Of a stretch of DNA of 44,447 bases, positions 38,713 to 44,447 are shown piece by piece (position 1 is the stretch's first letter; each line of letters begins with the position of its first letter). Made by a program: the position numbers and the translations under genes. The stretch lies in IMG/VR virus record IMGVR_UViG_3300038856_000047, positions 1-44,447 of that record. The stretch is one strand, 5' to 3'. Source of the DNA: a virus. Below the pieces are notes generated by a model that searched no databases, was not told the origin of the DNA, and worked only from the letters and a program-made list of their open reading frames with translations.

Positions 38713-40383
38713 ATGGCGATTCTCAGCCGTGTGCTGGCCGAGAGCGACCGGCAGGAACGCGAAAAGCTGAAAGCAGCCGAATACACACGGCTGGTCCCTG
38801 TCAAAGAAGTTACGCTGGTTCAACCGGACGGCACGTATAAGCTCGACGTGCGTTCGGTCAGCCATGACGGCATGGGCGCCGTTGAGGTATATTTCCGCGC
38901 ATGGAAGGACGGCGTTCCGGTTGGGTTCGGGGCTGACGGCAGCGTCGAGATCGAGCGGTATCACGCCCTCAACCCGCCGATCATGGTGCGCGACGACGTT
39001 AACGGCACCTACGTTATCGACAAGATCGACCGCGACACCGGCAGGAAGATCGGGGAGCGGAAATACCGGGAAGCGCCGGTAGAGGTGCTGTATATCAAGC
39101 TGCTGGGTGTTGTCCGGCGGTTTGGCAAGGGGCCGCAGAACATACAGCCCGGCAAGGTCGGGCGGTCAACCATCCAGCGATTCCCCAGCGCCGGTACTGG
39201 AACCGCACCGACGGACGGCGAGCTGCTTACCGACGACGGCGCGGGCACGACATGGGCGGACCTGCACGACGCGGCGGCAGCGGACATCCTGACGCAGACG
39301 TTTACCGGCTCTCTGGCGCAGATTCGCGCGACCGCGGGCGGCGCATGGCGGCAGATCACCCGGTTTTACGCGCAGTTTGACACCTCGGCCATCGGTGCCG
39401 GCACGGTTACGGCAGCGGTTTGGACGCTGCGCGGCGACGGAAACGCGGTGAACAACAGTTTCAGCGCCTCGATGAATGTTGTTGCGTTTTCGCCCACGGA
39501 TGAGGACAGCATAGCGGTCGGCGATTACGACCTGTTCGGCACGACCGTTTTCTCGACCAAGGCCATATCCGCGTGGGACACGACGGACGGTAACGATAAC
39601 GACTTCACGTTTACCGATCTCAGCGGAATTAACGGCTCCGGTATTACCAATCTCGGGCTGCGCGAGAGCAACGACCGTGCGGATGCCGAGCCGAGCATCA
39701 CCGGCAGCGAGCGCAGCAAGGTCACGTTTTATGCGGCTGACAATGCCGGCACGACCGATGACCCGGAGCTTAATGTAACGTATACGGCGGCGGGATCGAC
39801 CGTCGCCCCCGGTAAAGACGATCTGGTTATTACCGGCCTGGCCCCGACCGCGATTGAGGCAAAAGTACAATCGCCCGGTAAAGATGACCTTGTTATCACG
39901 GGGTACGCGCCGTCGATCGCGGGCGCAGATTTAACCGTCTCTCCCGGCAAGGATGACCTGGTTATCGCGGGGCGTGCGCCACTTGCAGCGCTCCAAGTGG
40001 TTACGCAGCCGGGCAAAGACGACCTGGTAATTACGGGTCACGCCGCCACGGCGAATTCTGGTCTGAATGTCCAGCCCGGCAAAGACGATCTCGCGATTAC
40101 GGGCGCCGCGCCTTCCGCAATTCTGGCGGCGGTCGCGAACCCCGGCAAAGACGATATTGTTATCACGGGGCTTGCCCCGACTACGGCGGTCGGTTTAGGC
40201 GATACGGTGGTAGCGCCGGGCAAGGGGGATTTGTCGCTTACCTTATTCGCGGCAACCATAGCTGTTGTGGCATCGGGTTGGACAAAAACCACCGATGACA
40301 CGGCAACATGGACGGATACGACCGACGCGAGCGACATCTGGTCAGACACAACGGACAATTCGGCGACATGGACCAGCGCATAG
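38713..40383 (+). CDS. Repeat-bearing virion protein
   Basis: 556 residues. N-terminal domain (VLAESDRQEREKLKAAEYTR, HALNPPIMVRDDVNGTYVID) is followed by a Ser/Thr-rich beta region, then seven tandem repeats of about 22-25 residues with the core PGKDDLVITGLAP (positions about 365-520), and a Trp/Thr/Asp-rich end (TDDTATWTDTTDASDIW). Repeated Ser/Thr-rich beta units are usual in tail fibres or spikes. The start at 38713 follows GAGG; GTG at 38707 is in frame. The two downstream genes are a methyltransferase and an MAF-type transferase, so it may be their substrate (inference). Confidence 0.7.
   Translation: MAILSRVLAESDRQEREKLKAAEYTRLVPVKEVTLVQPDGTYKLDVRSVSHDGMGAVEVYFRAWKDGVPVGFGADGSVEIERYHALNPPIMVRDDVNGTYVIDKIDRDTGRKIGERKYREAPVEVLYIKLLGVVRRFGKGPQNIQPGKVGRSTIQRFPSAGTGTAPTDGELLTDDGAGTTWADLHDAAAADILTQTFTGSLAQIRATAGGAWRQITRFYAQFDTSAIGAGTVTAAVWTLRGDGNAVNNSFSASMNVVAFSPTDEDSIAVGDYDLFGTTVFSTKAISAWDTTDGNDNDFTFTDLSGINGSGITNLGLRESNDRADAEPSITGSERSKVTFYAADNAGTTDDPELNVTYTAAGSTVAPGKDDLVITGLAPTAIEAKVQSPGKDDLVITGYAPSIAGADLTVSPGKDDLVIAGRAPLAALQVVTQPGKDDLVITGHAATANSGLNVQPGKDDLAITGAAPSAILAAVANPGKDDIVITGLAPTTAVGLGDTVVAPGKGDLSLTLFAATIAVVASGWTKTTDDTATWTDTTDASDIWSDTTDNSATWTSA
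39808..40270 (+). repeat. Seven in-gene tandem repeats
   Basis: Coding repeats with the core PGKDDLVITG start about every 66-75 bases from 39808 to 40216. The last copy (PGKGDLSLT) is divergent. Spacer residues between cores vary while the core is kept, so the copies have diverged under protein-level constraint. Confidence 0.85.
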
Positions 40384-40907
40384 ACAGGGAAATCGCCAAA
40401 TATGAGGCGGTTTGGTCATTGTCGGACTACGCGAAATGGTCGCCGGGCGAAACCTACGCACATTTATTGCCTGAATTTGTACCGCCGCCGGCTGATGTGA
40501 TTGATATTGGGTGCGGTAACGGTGCCGGGGGCCGGGCGTTGAAGGCGCTGGGTTACAACGTGCGTTTCCTGGACATTGTTTGCGTTACGGATGAACGGCC
40601 TTTTATCCAATCGGCAATATGGGAGTGGAAACCCCGCAAGAAATATGGCGTCGGGTTTTGTTGCGACGTTATGGAGCATTTACCGACCGAGTATGTCGGT
40701 CTATCGCTGGATCGTATAAAGCACGGCTGTACGGCGTGTTTGCTCTCGATAGGGTTAACGCCGGATCATTTCGGTGCGCGTATCGGGGAAACGCTACATT
40801 TGACGGTTAAGCCGTTTTATTGGTGGCGTGATTTTCTCGACGAATTCGGTGATGTAGAGGACGCCCGGGATTTGCTGCACACGGGGTTGTATTTTGTCCG
40901 GTTCTGA
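40368..40907 (+). CDS. SAM-dependent methyltransferase
   Basis: 179 residues. SAM motif I VIDIGCGNG at 44-52, then VRFLDIV and CCDVMEHLP for the next strands, a class I small-molecule methyltransferase. The start overlaps the previous gene by 16 nt. It precedes an MAF-type transferase, so a sugar methylation role is likely (inference). Confidence 0.8.
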   Translation: MDQRIDREIAKYEAVWSLSDYAKWSPGETYAHLLPEFVPPPADVIDIGCGNGAGGRALKALGYNVRFLDIVCVTDERPFIQSAIWEWKPRKKYGVGFCCDVMEHLPTEYVGLSLDRIKHGCTACLLSIGLTPDHFGARIGETLHLTVKPFYWWRDFLDEFGDVEDARDLLHTGLYFVRF

Positions 40908-41736
40908 ATGGTCGGCAAGAAAGCAGCTCGACGCTTTAGGCTTTCCCCCGGCGCAGTTAAATACGGCGCACGAAGATATTTTATCGAATATCACGCAGTC
41001 GATCAGGCGGGGTTGCCGACAAATCCGGCCAATGCAGCCGAACAATGAACAGGTTGTCATTGTCGGCGGCGGGTGGAGCCTGGACGAAACGTTCGAGGAG
41101 TTGCAGCAACTGTACTGGAGCGGCGCGAAGGTTGTTGCCTTGAACGGCGCCGGCCATTGGCTGGAAGAACGCGGCGTCAAGGTTTCCGCCATTGTCGTTA
41201 TGGATGCGCGGCCTTTCAATGCGCGGTTTATCGAGGGGTTGCGCAGCCCTAATTGCAAGGTGTTCCTGGCGAGCCAATGTGCGCCGGAACTGTTCGACGC
41301 GGCGGAAGGGCGGGAAACGTATATTTACCACGTCCTTTCGACCGACACGGAAGCGGAAAAGGCCATTCTGGATGGGTATTACGTCAATAACTGGCATGGC
41401 GTCCCTGGCACATGCTGCGTAGCGTTTCGCGCGCTGTGCCTGTTTCGGCTGTTAGGCTTTCAGAAGTTCCATATTTTCGGTGTGGATAGCTGTTATCGCG
41501 ATGACGGCAAGCATCATGCGTACAGCCAGCCCGAAAACGACGCGGAAACCACGGCAAAGATATCCGTGGGCGGCCGGGAATTCCTGGCGTCCGGCTGGCA
41601 AGTTAACCAGGCTGTATGGTTCATGGAGCTGGTTAAAAAAGAGGGTAGCAAGTTCGACCTGGCTTTTTACGGCGATGGGATGATCGCGCACATGGTCAGG
41701 ACGGGCGCGGCGATGGAGCGAAAAAATGGCTGCTAG
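40894..41736 (+). CDS. MAF/DUF115-type glycosyltransferase-like protein
   Basis: 280 residues. VIVGGGWSLDE at 55-65, VALNGAGHWL (81-90), VVMDARPFN (101-109) and FGVDSCYRDDGKHHAYSQ are the motifs of DUF115 / MptE-like proteins, which include motility-associated factors that attach nonulosonic sugars to flagellin and pterin pyrophosphokinases. With a methyltransferase and structural proteins as neighbours a glycan role is more likely. Start is TTG at 40894, overlapping the upstream stop by 14 nt. Confidence 0.75.
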   Translation: MSGSEWSARKQLDALGFPPAQLNTAHEDILSNITQSIRRGCRQIRPMQPNNEQVVIVGGGWSLDETFEELQQLYWSGAKVVALNGAGHWLEERGVKVSAIVVMDARPFNARFIEGLRSPNCKVFLASQCAPELFDAAEGRETYIYHVLSTDTEAEKAILDGYYVNNWHGVPGTCCVAFRALCLFRLLGFQKFHIFGVDSCYRDDGKHHAYSQPENDAETTAKISVGGREFLASGWQVNQAVWFMELVKKEGSKFDLAFYGDGMIAHMVRTGAAMERKNGC

Positions 41737-42190
41737 TGCTTTTACAGTCTATAACTCTTTTAGAGAGTATATGGGCGATAATACGATCGACATGGACGGC
41801 ACCACGTTCGACATGCACTTTATCCGCACGTCCGGGTCGGCGGCTGTCGTAAATGCGGCTCTCTCCACGTTGGGCAGCATAGATGCCGAAGAAGTCTCGG
41901 CGACGGGCGGTTACACCACGTCCGGGCGGGCGTTAACCACTACCTGGGCAGCGGGAGACAGCGCCGGGGAAATACGCTTTGACGCGACTGACCTTGTGTT
42001 GACGGCCAGCGGTGCGAACATCAACAACATCAGGTATGCGGTTATCGTGGCCCGTACAGGGGCGAGCGGCGCAGACAACGCTAACCTGCTGGTAGCACAG
42101 GCAGCATTGTCGACGGCTCAGTTTACGCTCAACTCCGGCTCGACGTTAACGGTTCAGTTCAACGCCAGTGGCATTTTCGAGCTTGCCTAG
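41726..42190 (+). CDS. Structural protein, probably virion-associated
   Basis: 154 residues, beta-rich with many Thr, Ser, Ala and Asn (ATGGYTTSGRALTTTWAAGD; LVAQAALSTAQFTLNSGSTL). Typical of phage fibre or decoration domains. Overlaps the MAF gene start-to-stop and its stop overlaps the stop of the convergent HTH gene. Confidence 0.65.
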   Translation: MAASAFTVYNSFREYMGDNTIDMDGTTFDMHFIRTSGSAAVVNAALSTLGSIDAEEVSATGGYTTSGRALTTTWAAGDSAGEIRFDATDLVLTASGANINNIRYAVIVARTGASGADNANLLVAQAALSTAQFTLNSGSTLTVQFNASGIFELA

Positions 42191-42408
42191 CGGATACATT
42201 CGAGCAGTTCGATCATTTCGTCTATATCGGCCCCATTTTTGCGCAGGAGCAGGATCACATCGCCCGTTATGTCGGATGGTATGTTGTATGTACCGGCAAG
42301 CCAACGGTTCAGCGTGCGCTCGTTGATGCACAGGGCTTCGGCTAACTGGCGTTTGTAGACGCGCCCATAAAGAGCGCGCCCACATTCGCGGAGGAGTTCG
42401 GGGGTCAT
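42187..42408 (-). CDS. HTH protein, Cro/YdaS-like
   Basis: 73 residues. KRQLAEALCINERTLNRWL is a helix-turn-helix with the recognition helix at INERTLNRW, then a helical tail that could dimerise. Resembles Cro-like phage regulators. Terminal gene of the leftward cluster. Possible partner of the operator near 43.7 kb. Confidence 0.7.
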   Translation of the reverse strand: MTPELLRECGRALYGRVYKRQLAEALCINERTLNRWLAGTYNIPSDITGDVILLLRKNGADIDEMIELLECIR

Positions 42409-42418
42409 TTAGTTTCCT

Positions 42419-42832
42419 TCATGCCGCAAGTTTGCGGGCGGTTTCGAGGGCGACGATAAGATCGGCGCCGGGGGTTTCGACGGCTTCGATAAGTTCACGC
42501 AAGGCGGACTTGAGAACCGGCGCGGTAACTCGTTTCGGCTTCGTATCGTCCCTCATGGGATCTTCGATGGATTCGGCATCGGAAAGCCAAACCCGCCCGC
42601 GCTTGATGGCGATCGGCGGATTGGGGTTAGGGCAGACCTTTGCGCCATCGGGGAGAAATGGCGGGTTTTTGTGGTTGTGCATGAATTGGCGCATACGCTG
42701 GAATTCCAGCGCGCCGTCCTTGGCGTACTTTTTGGCGCACGTTGCAACGGAAAGGCGGCAAATCGTTCCGTCTTCGTAAAGGGCTTCATACACTGGGTAA
42801 CGTCCATTCGTGAAAAGGTTTGGTCGCTTCAT
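42419..42832 (-). CDS. Hypothetical protein
   Basis: 137 residues. MKRPNLFTNGRYPVYEALYE start, a conserved-looking CRLSVATCAKKYAKDGALEF block and KVCPNPNPPIAIKRGRVWLS. Start at MKRPN, because the longer start falls within the repeated leader with GGAGG. Function unknown. Confidence 0.6.
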   Translation of the reverse strand: MKRPNLFTNGRYPVYEALYEDGTICRLSVATCAKKYAKDGALEFQRMRQFMHNHKNPPFLPDGAKVCPNPNPPIAIKRGRVWLSDAESIEDPMRDDTKPKRVTAPVLKSALRELIEAVETPGADLIVALETARKLAA

Positions 42833-42833
42833 C

Positions 42834-42880
42834 TTGGCCTCCATTTGCCAAAGGGGTTAAGGGGCAATTCCCTAGGGTGT
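42834..42880 (-). promoter_or_regulatory. Repeated leader, copy 1
   Basis: A 47-base stretch with TTGGCCTCCATTTGCCA and AAGGGGCAATTCCCTA that is almost identical to 43522-43568. On the minus strand it contains the GGAGG ribosome site of the gene at 42832 and a small palindrome (GGGAATTGCCCC). Such a duplicated leader suggests shared translational control or a recombination seam. Confidence 0.7.
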
Positions 42881-42895
42881 GACTGGCACACAATC

Positions 42896-42917
42896 GAGCC
42901 CACCCGCAGATGGGCTC
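42896..42917 (-). terminator. Hairpin after a leftward gene
   Basis: GAGCCCA (42896-42902) and TGGGCTC (42911-42917) form a perfect 7-bp stem with an 8-base loop directly after the gene ending at 42926. The trailing sequence on the minus strand is GATTGTGTG, only weakly T-rich. Confidence 0.5.
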
Positions 42918-42925
42918 TCAGTGGG

Positions 42926-43207
42926 TCAGATGTTGAACACGCTTTGCAGCGCAGTTTCAAACTGGTCGCCCGGCAGTCGGCGGTTTTTGGCGTCTTTGTC
43001 TCCGCCGTCAATGGCGTTCAGGTGTTTGCCGGTTGTCGGTCCCCAGTCGTTTTGACGGACAATGACGTGTCCATTGTTACGGAAGGCGACGGGCGTTTTG
43101 TAAGAGAAATAAACGTCAATCCCGTTGGGCAGCGAAAATACCAGCGCATGAGCACCGTAATTGCCGCTTGAGTAGTTTCCGTAGGTCTCGAATGATGGTA
43201 GGGTCAT
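42926..43207 (-). CDS. Hypothetical phage protein
   Basis: 93 residues. YGNYSSGNYGAHALVFSLPN, then VYFSYKTPVAFRNNGHVIVR and WGPTTGKHLNAIDGG are the pattern of a short conserved phage protein of unknown function. Ribosome site GGGAGATACCCTG. Confidence 0.65.
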   Translation of the reverse strand: MTLPSFETYGNYSSGNYGAHALVFSLPNGIDVYFSYKTPVAFRNNGHVIVRQNDWGPTTGKHLNAIDGGDKDAKNRRLPGDQFETALQSVFNI

Positions 43208-43237
43208 CAGGGTATCTCCCTAGTTTAGAGGGCGTCA

Positions 43238-43519
43238 TTAATGTGTGTATTCGCGGTTGATTTCCCGCCACGCGGGGGAAGTCATAAATTGTGCGAGTTC
43301 CGCTCCGATTGTTTCGTCGCATTTGGGCAGCCCCACATTGCCGATAAACCGCATATTAACGGGGCATTCGGGCTCGCCGTCGCGGGTGCATGTGAGCAGG
43401 GAAAACGTTTTCGCACGGTAGTTTTCGATCTGGAAACAGTACAGGCGGGATTTATGGGTGTAATAGACGCGGCAATTTCCATTGTCGCTGCTATGGTATT
43501 TCAGGTTGATTGCTTTCAT
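43238..43519 (-). CDS. Hypothetical protein
   Basis: 93 residues starting MKAINLKYHSSDNGNCRVYY, beta-rich with four cysteines. The gene follows the second copy of the repeated leader, whose GGAGG lies 8 nt before ATG. No family recognised. Confidence 0.6.
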   Translation of the reverse strand: MKAINLKYHSSDNGNCRVYYTHKSRLYCFQIENYRAKTFSLLTCTRDGEPECPVNMRFIGNVGLPKCDETIGAELAQFMTSPAWREINREYTH

Positions 43520-43521
43520 AA

Positions 43522-43568
43522 TTGGCCTCCATTTGCCATAGGGTTAAGGGACAATTCCCTAATGTGTG
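43522..43568 (-). promoter_or_regulatory. Repeated leader, copy 2
   Basis: Near-identical copy of 42834-42880 (see there), with GGAGGCCA just before the ATG of the gene at 43519 and the palindromic core GGGAATTGTCCC. Conservation over 47 bases next to unrelated coding sequences points to a functional leader. Confidence 0.7.
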
Positions 43569-43726
43569 GGAGTCATTATGGTGCAGACGGTTTCGCCGGT
43601 ATCGGCGCGCAGCAATTCGGTGTAGTGGGGCTGGCCGGCATCACGCTGAGCGATCTGACGTTGCCGCCAGAAAGTAGCAATCTCGTCGGCGTTCATGGTC
43701 CGGGCCATTTCGGGTGTGAATTCCAT
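43559..43726 (-). CDS. First gene of the leftward cluster
   Basis: 55 residues starting MEFTPEMARTMNADEIATFW, helical and charged, ending CTIMTPTH. Start at 43726 selected; AAAGGCCGAG precedes it. Transcribed from a clear promoter 35-63 nt upstream. Unknown function. Confidence 0.6.
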   Translation of the reverse strand: MEFTPEMARTMNADEIATFWRQRQIAQRDAGQPHYTELLRADTGETVCTIMTPTH

Positions 43727-43760
43727 GATCTCGGCCTTTCTTGCCAATGGGTACAACATC

Positions 43761-43789
43761 AATATATGTCCGACAAAGCAGACAGTCAA
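43761..43789 (-). promoter_or_regulatory. Leftward promoter of the right-end cluster
   Basis: On the minus strand TTGACT (43789-43784), 17-bp spacer and TATATT (43766-43761), close to sigma70 consensus. Overlapping it, a weaker rightward TTGCCA (43741-43746) with TATATG (43763-43768) may serve the genes at 43839. The motif ACGTAACG (43813-43820) also occurs in the left-end repeat cluster. Confidence 0.75.
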
Positions 43790-43838
43790 CATGAAATGAC
43801 ATTAATCCGCATACGTAACGAACTAAGGCAGCCACAAC

Positions 43839-44051
43839 ATGGAACTGATACAGTTACGCCGCAGAACCTCAGCACCCAAGCCACAACCGCCGGCGACAGC
43901 AAGAGAACCAACCAGGCTGGAAGTCATGCAGGCACAGCGCCTGGCAGGCTGGACACTGAAGAGGATAGCGGATTACCACAGTGTCAGCACACCACGGGTC
44001 AGCGTATTGCTCAAGAAGGCAGGGGATAAAGGCAGGGAGGATGTTAGCTAA
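43839..44051 (+). CDS. HTH protein near terminase small subunit
   Basis: 70 residues. AQRLAGWTLKRIADYHSVST then PRVSVLLKKAG reads as a helix-turn-helix of resolvase/sigma-region-4 type. Could regulate the divergent promoters or act in packaging, since it directly precedes the TerS-like gene. The stop is followed directly by the next ATG. Confidence 0.65.
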   Translation: MELIQLRRRTSAPKPQPPATAREPTRLEVMQAQRLAGWTLKRIADYHSVSTPRVSVLLKKAGDKGREDVS

Positions 44052-44309
44052 ATGGCCGCACGAAAAAACATTTACAAACCAGCTGACGTAGAACGGATTA
44101 GAGCCAAGATTGCCAACGCAAGGGCGCAGGATACGCTCGCAAAGGTGATTAACGGGGAGCTGGAGGTGAGTACGGCGCGCATGAAGGCCATCGAGATTGC
44201 GCTGAGAAAAACCATCCCCGACCTGTCGAGCGTCGAGCTGGCGGGCGATCTCGGGGCGAACGTGGTATTCACCTGGGCGGACGAAAAGAGCCGGAAATCA
44301 AAGGGTTAG
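44052..44309 (+). CDS. Putative terminase small subunit
   Basis: 85 residues. The helical part (ADVERIRAKIANARAQDTLA) and the block STARMKAIEIALRKTIPDLS then SVELAG, with VVFTWADE at the end, match small packaging proteins often annotated as small terminase. In a circular map it lies upstream of terL with the small gene cluster between. No ATPase motif, as expected. GGGAGG precedes the ATG. Confidence 0.55.
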   Translation: MAARKNIYKPADVERIRAKIANARAQDTLAKVINGELEVSTARMKAIEIALRKTIPDLSSVELAGDLGANVVFTWADEKSRKSKG

Positions 44310-44447
44310 ACGGCCTTACGTCTCGTAATCACTGTTATGCGACAACGGTATTGAGTGATATCAATGGGTTAGCGCAGCGGGGCGCGGATTACTGCGAAAC
44401 AGACTAGACGGTTTGGCGGTTTTCTGCGGTTCGGCGGGCTGCTCGGG
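44310..44447. other. Non-coding right end
   Basis: 138 bases without an ORF above a few codons. The last 30 bases are GC-rich (GGCGGGCTGCTCGGG) and would join the CCCTCCCCC at the left end on a circular map, giving a G/C-rich junction with a short GGG/CCC palindrome. No direct terminal repeat was seen between the two window ends. A packaging site could be here but is not proven. Confidence 0.4.

Noticed and set aside
1-44447. Integrase, excisionase or CI-type repressor that would show a temperate life
   Set aside because: Searched by motif across both strands; none of the frames shows tyrosine or serine recombinase signatures or a peptidase-linked repressor. HTH proteins alone are not enough.
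1-44447. CRISPR array, diversity-generating retroelement or tRNA genes
   Set aside because: No regularly spaced repeats, no reverse transcriptase motif and no cloverleaf with a GTTC arm in proper spacing; the GGTTCAAGC at 36123 belongs to a simple hairpin.
1-44447. Direct terminal repeats linking the two window ends
   Set aside because: The first and last 60 bases do not match, so neither circular overlap nor terminal redundancy is shown; the circular reading used in the summary rests on gene order only.

Overview
The window reads as an almost complete genome of a tailed bacteriophage (Caudoviricetes) with a podovirus-like build. Genes are packed end to end with ATGA/TGATG stop-start overlaps. 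There is one large terminase, one portal, one scaffold, a DUF5309/SU10-type major capsid protein, an SU10-type adaptor, a P22-gp10-like tail hub, long internal virion proteins and a fibre-like protein. I see no sheath, tape measure or baffled tail-tube series. DNA is GC-rich. A GcrA-family regulator, a RecT/ERF-SSB-NinB set and fibre/C-terminal domains usual in alphaproteobacterial phages point to an alphaproteobacterial host (inference). No integrase, DNA polymerase, primase, RNA polymerase, tRNA or CRISPR array was recognised, so replication must rely on host machinery.

Layout. (1) 1-3246, plus: a repeat-rich left end and a dozen small genes (zinc ribbons, tiny membrane proteins, two pairs of paralogues). 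(2) 3247-26276, plus: late operon. It holds terminase, a HEXXH protein, portal, scaffold and capsid with a terminator at 9633-9666, then a glycosyltransferase/methyltransferase island (9999-13956) interleaved with the adaptor gene, then tail hub, internal virion proteins, fibre, metallophosphoesterase, lysozyme, holin candidate and lipoprotein. One small minus-strand gene (24792-25001) interrupts it. (3) 32788 down to 26281, minus: early operon with lipoproteins, a row of small genes separated by near-identical junctions, ERF annealing protein, HNH enzymes, SSB and NinB. (4) 32934-38601, plus: a second early operon led by a leaderless helix-turn-helix regulator, then a winged-helix protein, a DNA methyltransferase, a DUF1064 nuclease, a GcrA-like regulator, a replication-protein-like domain and small genes, two of them in direct-repeat-bounded cassettes; it closes with a strong terminator at 38668-38698. 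(5) 38713-42190, plus: a repeat-bearing virion protein, a SAM methyltransferase, an MAF/DUF115 transferase and another virion-like protein. (6) 43726 down to 42187, minus: five small genes. (7) 43839-44309, plus: an HTH protein and a terminase-small-subunit-like protein, which on a circular map run into region 1.

The early operons diverge at 32.79-32.93 kb from a compact switch: two sigma70-like promoters and two perfect 16-bp direct repeats. A second divergent promoter region lies at 43.73-43.84 kb. The most unusual content is a two-locus set of three glycosyltransferases, one MAF-type transferase and two small-molecule methyltransferases embedded among virion genes, which I interpret as a possible virion glycosylation system. 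Next is a run of winged-helix protein, DNA methyltransferase, nuclease and GcrA-like regulator that could engage the host methylation-dependent transcription circuit. All functional statements come from reading sequence motifs; no database search was run.
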